Shown here piece after piece: positions 22,600-34,099 of a stretch of 45,834 bases of DNA. The position numbers and the translations under genes are program-made. A model generated the notes under the pieces. It had not been told where the DNA came from, searched no databases, and saw only the letters and a program-made list of their open reading frames with translations. Source of the stretch: Pseudoneurospora amorphoporcata (Eukaryota > Ascomycota > Sordariomycetes > Sordariales > Sordariaceae); the NCBI GenBank assembly GCA_033297205.1, contig MU859301.1, forward strand, positions 1 to 45,834, given 5' to 3'. Numbering within the stretch: position 1 is the stretch's first letter; every line of letters starts with the position of its first letter.

Positions 22600-24870
22600 A
22601 TGTCGTCATGCCCGGACCCCGAAAAAGCGGCCCCGCCCGGTCACGGCACCGGCGGCGTAACACACAACCACCACGTGCAGCACGCCGAAAACACCGGGAT
22701 GGAAACAATCATGGACGAAAATGGCCATGAACAAGCTCCGCATCATGGCATGTCAATCGGCCAATACATCAAGACGCGGTTCACAACGCTTAAGCCGGCG
22801 ATGCGGCCGGCGCCGAACCCGATCAAGTTGTTGAGGATGATTACGGCAAGGCAGTGGGCGTTTTTTGGGGTGGCGTTTTTTGCTTGGGTTAGTTCTTTCT
22901 TTCGCTGTATTTCGTATCGTGAATCTTGTCATCTCATCGCCGCGATATCCCCACATGGCCTTCAGCTCGCCGTTGTCAACACTAACCAACTTACTAACCT
23001 CACCACAAATACACTTTGTAGACATGGGACGCCTTCGACTTCTTCACCGTCTCCCTCACCGTCTCCGAGCTAGCCCAAGACTTTGGCAAGTCCAACACGG
23101 ACATCACGTGGGGCATTACGCTTGTGCTCATGTTACGGTCTGTCGGCGCCATTTTGTTCGGTATCGCGGCTGATCGGTATGGACGCAAGTGGCCGTTTGT
23201 GGTTAATAATTTGCTTTTTATTGTTTTGGAACTGGTGAGTTTTTTTCTGCTTTTCTTTCTCTCTCTTTTGATGCGAGTGAGAAGACGACAAAGTGGAGGT
23301 GATGTCATGGGATTATTCCTGGATGAAATAAAGTTGGGGTGTGTCCCCCCCCGCAATTTTCGGGAGCAACCGAATGGTCATGACTTGGCAAAAGCATGGC
23401 AATGCATGTTTGGCAAAAAGGATGCGCGCCAAGATTGCGCCCAGGAACGCCGTTGACGTCTTGGCTTTTCTTTGTTCGAACGTCGAACGAAGCGACGGAA
23501 AGCTTGTTTGTTTTCTTTTCCGGCGCTTGGGAAACTTTGGGGGAAGATGGGTGTCTTGGCTTTGGGACTCGCATCCAACCACCATCTTATCATCACCATC
23601 ATCGCCGTCGTCACCACATGTATCATCACCATCATCACCATCACCACCATGGCATCTGCACATCAAAATAGACACCTACTGACAAGCAAACGCATAGGGC
23701 ACCGGCTTCTCCCAAACCTACTCCCAATTCCTCGCCTGCCGCGCCCTCTTCGGCATCGCCATGGGCGGTCTCTACGGCAACGCGGCCGCCACCGCCCTCG
23801 AAGACCTGCCCCCCTCCTGCCGGGGTCTAATGTCGGGCTTTCTCCAACAAGGTTACGCCTTCGGCTACCTTTTGGCAACCGCTTTCGCTCGGGGACTGGT
23901 AAACACCACCTCGCACGGCTGGCGTCCTCTATTCTGGTTCGGCGCTTGCCCCCCCGTGCTAATCATCGCTTTCCGTCTGATGCTTCCCGAGACGGACATC
24001 TACGAACAACATGCTTCTGTTCGTCGCACCGCCAGGGCTGATAAAAAGGGCGGCGGTGGTGTGTCGGCTACTTTCCTAAGGGAAGGCAAGGTCGCCCTCA
24101 AGAAACACTGGCTCATGCTCATCTACCTGGTGCTCCTCATGGCCGGGTTCAACTTCATGTCGCACGGCTCGCAGGATTTGTACCCCACGATGCTGCGGTC
24201 GCAGTACGCGTTTGGCGCCAACGCCGTGACGGTCACTCAGGTAGTCGCCAACCTAGGCGCCATGTCGGGCGGGATCGTCGTCGGGTTTGCGTCCCAGATC
24301 TTTGGTCGGCGGATTAGTATTATTGTCATGTGCGTCGTCGGCGGCGCGCTGTTGTATCCCTACACGTTTGTTTCCAGCGAAGCCGTCGTTGCGCCCGCCT
24401 TCTTTGAGCAGTTTGCTGTGCAGGGTGCTTGGGGCGTGATTCCTATTCATTTGATGGAGTTGAGTCCCGGGGCGTTCCGCACGTTTGTGGTCGGGACGAG
24501 TTATCAGTTGGGCAACCTGGTGTCGAGTGCGAGCTCGACGATTGAGAGTACCATTGGGGAGAGGTTCCCTCTCGAGAAGAAAGGGGGGAAGGTAGAGAGG
24601 TATGAATACGGTAAGGTCATTTGTATCTTTATGGGGTGTGTGTATGCGTATGTTATACTGCTAACGCTGGTGGGGCCCGAGTATCTTGGAAGGAGCTTTG
24701 ATGTTTCGGAGGATGAGGATGTTAGGGAGGTGGCGGGGGAGGAGGTCGTTAGGGGGGCTGTTGCTGGTGGGCATGGACATGATGGGACTGCCGGCAGTGG
24801 AAGTGAGGATGGTGAAGGAGGGAGAGAAGGTGTGGGAAAGGCGCAGAGGAATGAGGTGGAGAGGGTTTAG
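22600..24870 (+). CDS. JEN-type carboxylate (lactate/pyruvate) permease
   Basis: Three exons, 22600-22887, 23022-23234 and 23698-24870, giving 557 residues; all junctions are phase 0. A His-rich soluble N-terminus of about 90 residues is followed by a 12-helix major facilitator. The first helix begins TWDAFDFFTVSLTVSELA; the MFS motif GIAADRYGRKWP follows TM2; and NFMSHGSQDLYPT (about 318-330) matches the JEN signature NxxSHxSQDxxxT that is needed for carboxylate binding. JEN proteins are plasma membrane proton symporters of lactate, pyruvate and other short carboxylates, usually glucose-repressed, which fits the SYGGRG cluster upstream. The C-terminus is acidic and Gly-rich. The second intron, 463 nt, is unusually long for this window. 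Confidence 0.93.
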
Positions 24871-26282
24871 GATGCTTATCTTTGGGTTTTTCCTTACTGA
24901 TGTTAGTTGCTTTGGGGGAGGAGACCTGAGGGGGGTTTGATCAAGGGAAGGCAATCGGGGATGATGATATACGTAACGAAGGATGCGAGGCGGTGGATAT
25001 ACCCTCGTTTTTGACAAAGTGGATGATGATGGGTTTTGATGATTTTTTGACATAGGTGGAAGGCATACCTTAATTGACGAGAATCTTCAACTGACTGACA
25101 TCTTTGCCAGGAGTCCGATATGATCGTGATTCCGTTTATGGTAGTTATCGTCGAATGTTTGCATATGCATTCTTGTAATTTTCAAGCTTGAGAGCACCAA
25201 AGGTTGGAAAGGGCTGCTGCCAAAAGGGTGATGTGTGGCGTGTTATTGGCCATAGCACCGGCGCGGATTCAGCATCTCAAGCACCTCGCGCGACCCAGAC
25301 CAAAATGGTTGCATTGATCGGCGAACAGTAATAACCAAACTTGGTTGGTATTCGGGTCGAAAGCATCAGAGTGCAAGGTGACCTCATGGTCCTCGGTCCT
25401 AATGATCATCTTCAAGCTGTCCCCCAGATCTCTTACCGGGTTGCGGGTTCCAAGAAATGTTCTCTGCCAGGGATACCTTACCCAATGTCAACACATCCGG
25501 CTCTTCTGTCATTGGAAAATCTCTTGACGCGTAACCACTACAGCGAAAATTCCGATGTGGTGAGGGGCCGAACGGGGTTTGTTGCAATCCAGCTAAGCGT
25601 ATACTTTGCGGTTTGGGCTTTTCTTTTCTTATCCAAGACCTAATTTTGCTCCAGGACAGACTTTGCCATCGGCTTGGGTTTGATAGGTACCTAGCCACTC
25701 TTCCAATGCCTTATCTTAGGGGTAGACCGAAGCCTTCTGCTCACTGCTCTCCAGTGCGCCCAGGTGAAATATGATGCCGAGGTAGGTAGGAGTCTTTTAT
25801 TGGTCGAAACGAACGTTCAAAATCTCCGGCTTGCGGTGACGCCAGGCATGTACTAATTCTTTCGGTGATGCGGGCCAACCTCTACTCAGCAACGCTGCGG
25901 GACGATGTTAATCTAATAGCGTGTGGTCAGGATTAGTTGATGTGTTGCAATGTATTCCGGGAGTTCCAATGATAAGAGGAACGTTGTTCGTTATTAAGAT
26001 TTTGATAGACTTGTTGCCGTTGGCGAGCTCCATTGTTGCGAACATAGCCAGCTTTTTGGCAACACCAGGATCGACGCACTGATGCACGGCTTGCACAACC
26101 AGGAAGATTGACTCGGTGCTAATTCGGTGATAAGCGTTGTAAACTTGTGTGTCACTTGTTCGGTATTCCTCAATCCTCTTCACCGAACGCCTAGGAAATG
26201 CCACTGTAACAATAACTTGAATATTTAATCTCAAGCCACAGTATATCCTATGCCCTCTGGATTAACGGAGCCACAACAACCC
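24871..26282. other. Convergent intergenic region
   Basis: Between the ends of the JEN-type permease (+) and the YVC1-like gene (-), so both transcript ends fall here. The only frame with protein-like composition is on the minus strand at 25908-26234, listed separately. Confidence 0.4.
25908..26234 (-). CDS. Orphan frame of 108 codons, possible gene relic
   Basis: The translation has ordinary globular composition (hydrophobic clusters such as STESIFLVVQAVHQC and KSIKILITNNVPLI alternating with charged stretches), unlike the low-complexity shadow frames elsewhere. The second cluster resembles the strand before an NKxD-like motif of P-loop GTPases of the dynamin type, but no P-loop is present. 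It could be a fragment of a dynamin-like or NLR-like protein, or chance. Not a firm gene. Confidence 0.25.
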   Translation of the reverse strand: MRLNIQVIVTVAFPRRSVKRIEEYRTSDTQVYNAYHRISTESIFLVVQAVHQCVDPGVAKKLAMFATMELANGNKSIKILITNNVPLIIGTPGIHCNTSTNPDHTLLD

Positions 26283-28378
26283 TCACTCCCTCCCCCCGTT
26301 GCTACTGCTGCTGCTGCTCCCAGCACCATTACCATTACCACCTCCAACCAGCTGAGTTAGAGTAGTAGCCTGGCCCTCAACCCCTTTCCCTTTCCCCTCC
26401 TTCATCTCCTTCAACATGCCCACCAACTCCCCCACCAAGCCCTTCAACTCCCTAACCTCGTCTTTCAACTTGCCAATCTCCACCTCCCCTCTTATTCCTC
26501 TAGTCTCAGCCTCCTCCTCCTCCTCCATCTCCTGCATCTTCACCATCTGACTCTTGGCCCCCTCTACTGTCCTCGCCCACCCATCCGCCTCGAAATCCAG
26601 TTCCCCCATCCTCTGCTCCCACTCCTCAACAGCATCATCATCCCCGTCTCCTCGCGCTCGATTCGCCCTAATCTCCTGCGCGGTCCGAACTTCGATGAAT
26701 GCGCTGACCAAAAGGAGAGGCGAGTAAATAGTCGCCATGCACCAATCGTTTATTCGTTCGTACGTCTTCTTGTCCATCCACCACTCGAGCGGCATCGCCA
26801 GCAAGAAAATTTCGATCAAGTTAAACGGCGGGATGAAAACGTTTTCGTCCGGCGCGCGGACAAACTGCATCGTCTTCTGCGCAAACATGGCCAGGTACTC
26901 GTCGTTGGCGTTGTCGTAGATGTCCTCGTACGCCGAGTTGTAGAGCGCAATCAGGATGTTGAGCAGGATGACCATGACGACAAAGGTGAAGCAGTAGTAT
27001 AACAACAGACCAAAGGGGTGGTTGAATTTCTCGAACCCGGAAAAATCGGGCGACTGCATCAGCGCGTTGGCCATGGATTGCACAATGAACAGGGCGTCTT
27101 GGACGACTTGGTCGTCTGCTTGGTCTAGACCTAAAAAGGCCTGCAAAAAGCCGGCGATGATGACGATAAGGAGGGCGAAGAAGATGATGGATTCTTTCAT
27201 CATCACTTTTAGGACGACCAGCATGGCGCCGAAGAAGCGGAAGGAGTCGAGGTACAGCAACAGGCGGAGCCAGAACATGGGTGCGGAAACGGCGAGGAAG
27301 TTGTAAGACAAGGTGTTGTAGTGGTGCCGCCAGTCGACGTCGGAGCCGGGGTGGGAGAAGGCGATGAACCGGAAGACGAGCGAGGTTGTAAGAAGGCCGT
27401 AGAGAATGCTGTTGAAGGCAGACCAGAAATCGATAATGGCGAAACCGGCTTTCCAGACCTTGGCGAACTCGTCGCACATGAATCCCAGAGTAAAAGCGTA
27501 TAGAAGACCCTCGATCACATCAAGGTGACCGCCGGGATTGACGCTGTTCATGGCCAGCGTGTAGAGAACCAAGTAGATGAAGCTGATGAGCATCTGCGTC
27601 CAGTTCTGGTACATGGGGGCGCGCATGCGGTCCGGGTCCAGATGGGACCAAAACGAAGTATTATCCTTGTCGCGATACTCGACGAAAGTAGACGGGTCGT
27701 TCTCGTCTTGCACCAGCCAGCCGCGCCACAGATAGCTGATGCATTTCTGATAGCCGGAGGTGCCGATCACCCTAAGAGCGTGCAAGTCGACTGCTCTCTC
27801 AACCACGTTGGACGGCTTGGTGGGTTTGTTGTTGATCATGATGGAATAGCGCTTCAGCAGGACCTGGTGAAACAGGAAGTCCATGTCGTCCTCCGTCTCG
27901 ATGATCTGCTTGGCAATGACTTCGCAGGCTACGGCGCGGAGGGCGTGCAGGTCGGCGTCCCAGAGCTCGACTTCGGCTTGGTGTTTCCACCAGCGCTTGT
28001 TGACGAGCAGGCAGTAGACGACGCATGAGCGGTGGTGTTTGCCGCCGGCTTCTTTGGCGGCTTTGATGACCTTCTTGGTGACGATCTTGCTGTTCGGAGA
28101 GGTGATGTGATCGACGGGCAGCTCGAGGGGGACGCATTTCTCGAGTAGGAGGCGGATGCGGAGGGCGATTTCGGTGACGGTTTCGGCGGGGATGGCGGAG
28201 ACGAAGGAGTCTTCGCGGTAGCTGGGGAGGACTGTGGTCGTTAGCTGGGTTGTCTTTTAGGGGGGTTGGAGGGAAGGGAATACACACGTCGTCGACGATG
28301 TTCGTGCCACCAACTATCGTGTCGATGGGGTGGTCGGTCCAAGCCCAAGAGGCGCGAAAAGGCACCGAATCTCGCCAT
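26283..28378 (-). CDS. yvc1: Vacuolar TRP-type cation channel, YVC1/TRPY1 family
   Basis: Two exons, 28378-28288 and 28231-26283, joined in phase across a 56-nt intron; 679 residues, the same size as yeast Yvc1 (675). The soluble N-terminus starts LLPSYREDSF after the junction. A six-helix TRP core follows (about residues 240-480): hydrophobic segments include MLISFIYLVLYTLAM, LLTTSLVFRFIAFS, IIFFALLIVIIAGFLQAFLG, a pore loop with LDQADDQVV and MANALMQS, then LLLYYCFTFVVMVILLNI. After it comes the strongly conserved NSAYEDIYDNANDEYLAMFA. The C-tail has the acidic GDGDDD cluster, corresponding to the Ca2+-activation acidic motif of Yvc1, and a short Leu-rich coiled coil, then poly-Ser. It releases Ca2+ from the vacuole on osmotic or mechanical stimulation. 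Start chosen as the ATG that puts exon 1 in phase. Confidence 0.93.
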
Positions 28379-29313
28379 GTTGTCCTGTCGGATGCCGTCG
28401 TCTGTACGTGTCGCGTCGAAGCTTAGGGTCGCTGTATGTCGCTGCGATACAAGACAGATGCGCAGGAGGACGAGCTGATGTGAAAGAGATAAAGACAGAC
28501 GGGCGTCGTCAAAACAAGGAACCCACACAGCTTGCACCTTATCGGAGCTTTTCCCGTTCAACGAGTGGTCGGGTTCGTGTCACGGTCGCACTACCCAGCA
28601 GGAAAGCGAGTAGCAAACAGAAGCGACTGTTGTTGGTGTCGAATGTCCATGGTCAAGGGCAGGCCGGCGAGAGGGGAAACGACGGGAGGGGTTGGTGGAA
28701 GCAAGCAAGCAAGCTGTAAGTTTCCAAGACAGAGCTACCTTAGCTTGTCCGAACAAGGAACGGTTTGACGAAGGAAGAAAGGTCGACTAATAATTCGACC
28801 GATAACATGGCTGATGACGTCGACCTTGCCAAGTTCTTGGGATGGGTGTCTTGCTAACAGTTTTATATGCTATTACTGCGGGCAGATGATAGTGCAAGAC
28901 GTCCAGTAGCCAGCACTCCATTCCGCGCTTCGGGACGAGCCATGCAGCCCGTTAGCGGCGGGGTCACAGCGCTAATCGGGCCTGTAGACTAGAGGTCTAG
29001 AACACCCGTCGCGTCACATTCAGGACATCATCCATCGACTTGGCATTAACGAGGACGTCCTTCGAGATTCAACGTCGGTTTCGTCGGTTTCGTCGGTATG
29101 TTTGATCAACCAGAACATCATATTCCGTCGAGATACTGATGGGGAATACTACTGAATGTATTCATCCAACATGACCTCGACCTCACTCTAATCGCGACCG
29201 CTGAAACCGACGAGGCCAAACGCCCAAAAATCCACATGCTCTCCCGACTTAACGCTTAGATAAAGCCAATATTTCGCTGATCTTTCACTATTTCACTGAC
29301 CCTATAGCTCTCA
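28379..29313. other. Intergenic region upstream of YVC1-like gene
   Basis: Promoter of the YVC1-like gene on the left and the transcript end of the next minus-strand gene on the right. A frame open upstream of the YVC1 start (to about 28561) adds only leader-like sequence. Nothing else recognised. Confidence 0.4.
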
Positions 29314-31765
29314 TCAGACCTTCCTCCTCTTTCCCCCCTGACCGTACGTAACCGCACTCCCGCTCCTCTTCGTTCTTCCCCTATTGCTTTTTGGTGTGTC
29401 TTCATCATCAGCCTCCTGTTTTCCCTGCTGGTCCCGCTCTTCGTCGCCAGCTCCCCCAACTGCTCGAGGTCCACCGTGACCGGCCTGACTCCGCGTCACC
29501 ATACGCCCACTTCTTTCGCCACCTGTTTCGACTGCCCCGGTCGTGTTGGAAAGGCTGCGGGTACGGTTACGGCCACCATTCGCCGTGGGCTCGTTGTTGG
29601 AAGTATTCTTGTCGGTTTCCTGCCCCTGATTCGCTGCTGGTTTAACAGATGACATCTGGTTTCCGGCAGCGTCTTCTGTGCAAGTCTTTCCATGAGCGGC
29701 CGCCTGTTGCGCCAGTACAGCCTGTTCGTTTCGCTTTCTCCTATGGGGAACCGTGTCACCTTTCGAGGTGAGTTTGCTAGACGCAGAGGTGCCGCTTGAT
29801 ATTGCCTCGTTGTATACCGGGGCGTTGGCGTTCTTGCCTCGGGTACGGCGGTGGGTAGAAGGTCCTGGTGTAGCACCAGCGTGGGTGTTGTTCGCTGGTG
29901 AAGAGCCAGTGACGGCAGCGGCGGAGGAGACTGAGGAGGAAGGGGGGGAAGATAATAATGATACATCTTTAACGGGTACTTTCGTCGGCTGATTGGCATA
30001 AGAGGCCGCCGAGGTTGGACGTTGTTGAGATGACTGCGTTATGTTGGTTGGACGTGGTTGACCTAGTTGTTGAGGTGGGTTCTGGGATGGTGCAGATCGG
30101 CTGAAGAGTCTTCTGGCTACGGGTTTCGGGTTCGACGCGAGGAAGAATTCCATGGGAGGAGACGGTGCCGATTGAGCTGGTATATCGTGGCTGACATTTC
30201 TGACACTGTTGGCACTGCCACCTCTACCGCGGAGTGACTGGGAAGAACCAGAGGCCCGACCAGTACTGGGGCGAGCAGAGTCGGAGCGAGCAGGACCGGA
30301 AACCCGAGCGGAAACAGAGTGCCGAGCAGCATCTGGGACTGGGGCCAGAGAAGGGCTCCTATCCAACACCATAGCCAAGAACCCCGACGTCTGCTGTTCT
30401 TGCTGCGTTGGGCGAGGACTTGCGAGAGACTCAGACCCTTGTAGGGATCCAGCTTCCCTGGCCAAATGTCTGATTTCCCTGCCCAGGCGTCGGTTTTTTT
30501 GGTATAGGGGTCTGTTCCTGTTGTGGACGGAGTCCGCTGCCGAGTCGGAGGGAACTGAGTATGGGTCAGGGTCTGGGAGACGGGGAGGGCCAGCGCCAGG
30601 GCCAGCGCCAGCCTCACCGTCGGGGGCCTCACCGTCGGGGGCCTCAGCTTCAGAGTCAGCCCTAGAGGCCATAGAGGCAGGAGGCTCCGGTGCAGCTGCC
30701 TCTGCCTCTGCCTGCTCACGCTGAATAAAGGCACGAAACTCCTCCGAGCGTGCAAGAAGCCAAGTCATCATCTTGTCCCTGAGCTCATGGGAAAGGGATG
30801 CATGGTACGCGGCGTCGGTGACCAGGGTGACTGGGGGAGGCTGGTCGGGTCGTCGGACATGGAGTATTTGCGGTGGCGGCTCCGGAAACTGGGGGTCTAG
30901 GTCTGATAGCCCGTTCTCGTTCGAGTCATTCCCGTCATTACCGTGTGCTTGGTCTTGCTTGTCGCAAGATGCCGCAATCTCCGTTGCGCCGCGGTTGTGT
31001 GGGTTTACAGAAATTGTTGCCTCTGGGTCGTACTGGACGGTGTCTTTGTGTACAGCGGAGAGAGTGGGAGATGCTGATCCGGTTTGCTGCACACCTTCGA
31101 TGCTACGCAGCACCGATGGATTTCCTGGGTCGCCAGTTGCAGGTTGCAGGGCTACAGATGCAGGAGATGGCATGGCGTTTTTGTCGTCTTGGTCTGCACA
31201 TGAGCGGCCAGTGCTGGCTTCGTCGTCGGCATCGTAATCAACTTGGCCATCTTCGCCCTCGGGGGCATAGTCAACATTGTGGTCATCCTCAACATGGTTT
31301 GGGATCTTTTCTTCGTCGCTGGCACGGACATGGTACGGAACTGATTCTTGAATTCGGCGGCTACGTCGCCGGGTTGAGCGGCCCGAAGGCTCGCGAGGCC
31401 TCAATACTCTGAGCTCCCGGCCATGCCGCGGGCAGAACTTGATGGCACAGTTGCTAAGTAGGTTGGATTGTCAGTCAGTAAACTACGGTATTGTAATTTT
31501 CCATCAACTGTGGTGCCAGAGTCAGAACTTACCACCCGTTGTGATGCCACTCCAAGTGACCCGTCGACCAGTCGATGGGTATACCGCCGAGAAACGGTGG
31601 ATGGTCATGGGTGTGCCTTCGTGGCATCTCGGACTTCTTGGGCCTTTCAGACTCCACGGGCTCGGAGGGGCTGTTGGTGTCATTGCCGGCGGGTTGACTG
31701 ATGTATCTTAGGAATACACGGTCGGGGATTGGAGATAAAGGTGGTGGGATGCCGAGGCCAGGCAT
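29314..31765 (-). CDS. Large disordered protein of unknown function
   Basis: Two exons, 31765-31533 and 31453-29314, joined in phase 2 across a 79-nt intron; 790 residues. I do not recognise the family. The first 110 residues look folded and conserved: Pro-rich start, PIDWSTGHLEWHHNG, then CNCAIKFCPRHGRELRVLRP across the junction, which contains a CxC-x4-C pattern that could bind a metal. A basic stretch (GRSTRRRSRR) follows and may be a nuclear localisation signal. The remainder is low in complexity: Ser, Thr, Pro, Asn and Gly-rich, with a duplicated GEAPDGEA unit around residue 340 and basic patches at the C-terminus (KRSGSAVTYG and a final KRRKV). It shares a 551-base divergent promoter with the METTL16 gene. 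A nuclear or chromatin role is a guess from composition. Confidence 0.75.
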
Positions 31766-32316
31766 TATGGTGTTGCTTAATTGATATGCCCGATATTTGG
31801 CAGAAACTGATGTTGTTGGTTGCCGATTGGACTTTCGAGCGCAGCCGTCATGTTTCGTTTCGAGTTTTTATCGACTGGGATAGAGTCATGGAGAGAAGGC
31901 GCCATGATCGCCATGGCCGCCACGGCTGCGGTTTCCAGCATCGTTTGTTGTTGTTGTTGTTGAATGAGCGACTGATTATGTTGGCTCATGAAGTGCTTGT
32001 TCGGAGGAGGAAAGATCGGTGGTGGAAAGATGGGCGTCGAGTTGGTCGAAAACCGTCCAAGGCAAGCAATGAGATGTAACGTTATCTCAAGGACTGTCAA
32101 TCTGGCTGTAAAGATGTTAACGTCTTAATAGCTGTAGTAGGAGAGAAAACCCGACGAACCACAACAGAACAGAGGCGGGAGTGCCCAGGGCATCATGGCG
32201 ATGGCCCGCTGACGCACGGACCACCCAACCCTCCTATAGCGGCCAGCCACTGCTTGCACCTCGTAGCAGCGAACTTAGACCTTGCAACATGCGCATGCAA
32301 ACGCCAGACCGAATCA
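31766..32316. promoter_or_regulatory. Divergent promoter region
   Basis: The 551 bases between the start codons of the disordered-protein gene (-) and the METTL16 gene (+) must carry both promoters. A short (TTG)n tract lies at about 31946-31961. No specific factor site is called. Confidence 0.5.
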
Positions 32317-34099
32317 ATGACGGGGATCAACAAGAGGAAAGCGCCGGGGGATGAGAGCGACGATGCAGGCAGGTCAGCCAAAGAAGGAGCAGCATTGACC
32401 AGTCCAGTCCGCGAACCGGAAGCGAAGCGGCAGAAACAAGCAGACAGTCCGAGTCCAGCCATCGCGCCCGCCGATCCAAAGCCAGCAGCGCCAGCAGCGC
32501 CAGCGCAAGAAGCCACCACCAAGCCGGGCCCCGAGTCCGATCGACGACGGCCCCACAATGACCGGGCGGCTGTCCCGATTTCCGGCCCCGGACAAGGCGG
32601 AGGAGCACCACGCAAATGGACAGACGAGTACTTTCGGAATCTTTACACCAAGGATCCGAGCTTCAAGTATCTTGGGCAGAAAGATCCCGAGTTTGCTGCT
32701 TTGTACGTTGTCTTGGACCTCATCGTCGTCATGAACAATGATCACATCACATCACTAACACTCTCATACTACCAAAAGCCTCGACTCCAAAAACCAACTC
32801 GACTTCACCAACCCTTCCGCAGTAATGCAGCTAACCAAAACCCTCCTCAAACTCGACTACGGCCTGAAAATCCATCTTCCCCCAGACCGCCTCTGTCCCC
32901 CCGTTCCTAACCGCCATAACTACATCCTCTGGATCTCCTCGCTTCTCTCCTCCTCTTCTTACCACCCCCGCCGGCCAGGGGTTCATCATCCCTCATCGGA
33001 TGATTCTCAAAGGCCCATGCCCATCATAGGCCTAGACATCGGCACCGGCGCCTCAGCCATTTATCCCCTCCTAGGCTGCACTCAGCACCCCTCCTGGTCC
33101 TTTATCGCCACCGACATCGACGCTCACTCTTTATCCTACGCGCAGCAGAACATTGCTCTCAACAGCCTCGAGCACCGCATCACCCTTTTGCATCGCCAGC
33201 CCTCCCAGGCTTTGATCCCCTTCGACTCCGCTCCCTTCTTGAGTAACAAGAGACTAATAGAGAAGATAGATTTCACAATGTGCAACCCCCCCTTTTACTC
33301 CTCCCCATCGGACCTTGTTTCCTCCGCCGCCAAGAAGGCCCGTCCGCCATTCACCGCGTGCACCGGCGCGCCCGTGGAAATGGTCTGCGACGGCGGCGAG
33401 GTCCAGCACGTTTTCCGCATCATCGACGAGTCACTGGTCTTGAGGGAGAAGGTGAGGTGGTACACGAGCATGGTCGGCAAGGTTACTTCTCTGGAAGCGG
33501 TGGTTGCGAGGTTGAGGAAAGAAAAAATGGGGAATTACGCCGTTACCGAGCTGGTGCAGGGGACCAAGACGAAGAGGTGGGCGGTGGGGTGGAGTTTTGG
33601 GGCCATGAGAGCGGGGGAGAGGGAAGGGAGGGGGGTGGGTGGGGTTTGGAAGCGGTTGTTGCCGGCGGGGGTGAGGGTGGAGGTTGGGACGTGGAAGGTG
33701 GCGGCGGGAACAGCTTCATCAGATGGGGAGGGGGAGAAGATGGTTGTTGGGAAAGTGGTGGAAAGAATAAGGCAGACGGTGGAAGGTTTGGAACTGATCA
33801 GTTGGGAGTGGGATGGGGAGAGGATGAGAGGGGTGGGAAGAAGTAGGGGGAATGTTTGGAGTAGGGCTTGGAGGAGGAGGAGGGAGAGGGAGATGAAGGA
33901 GGCTAAGGACAGAGAGGATGGTGGTGATGGTGATGGGAATGGGACGGGAGAGGAGAAATGTAATTTGGGCTTTGAAGTGGTGGTTGAGGTTGCAAAGGAC
34001 GGCGAGACCAAAGTCGTGTTGCTCTGGAGAGAAGGGCATGATCAAGGCTTGTTTGAGAGTCTTTGGGGATATCTACAGGGGAGGATGAAGGACCTATAG
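32317..34099 (+). CDS. METTL16-type RNA N6-adenosine methyltransferase
   Basis: Two exons, 32317-32702 and 32779-34099, joined in phase 2 across a 76-nt intron; 568 residues, close to human METTL16 (562). A disordered, Lys/Ala/Pro-rich N-terminus of about 100 residues precedes the METTL16 start region (YFRNLYTKDPSFKYLGQKDP, then FAALDSKNQLDFTNP). The Rossmann core has the SAM-binding IIGLDIGTGASAIYPLLG (about residue 210) and the catalytic CNPPFY (about 297), the NPPF signature of adenine N6 methyltransferases. GNYAVTELVQGTKTKRW follows, as in the family, then a Gly/Arg/Glu-rich tail with low complexity. The family methylates U6 snRNA at the ACAGA box in the nucleus. An in-frame ATG lies upstream at 32289 at most; the ATG at 32317 is preferred because the upstream residues lack conservation features. 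Confidence 0.9.

Noticed and set aside
28241..28561. Upstream extension of the YVC1-like first exon
   Set aside because: In frame but leader-like; the ATG at 28378 gives the usual family length.
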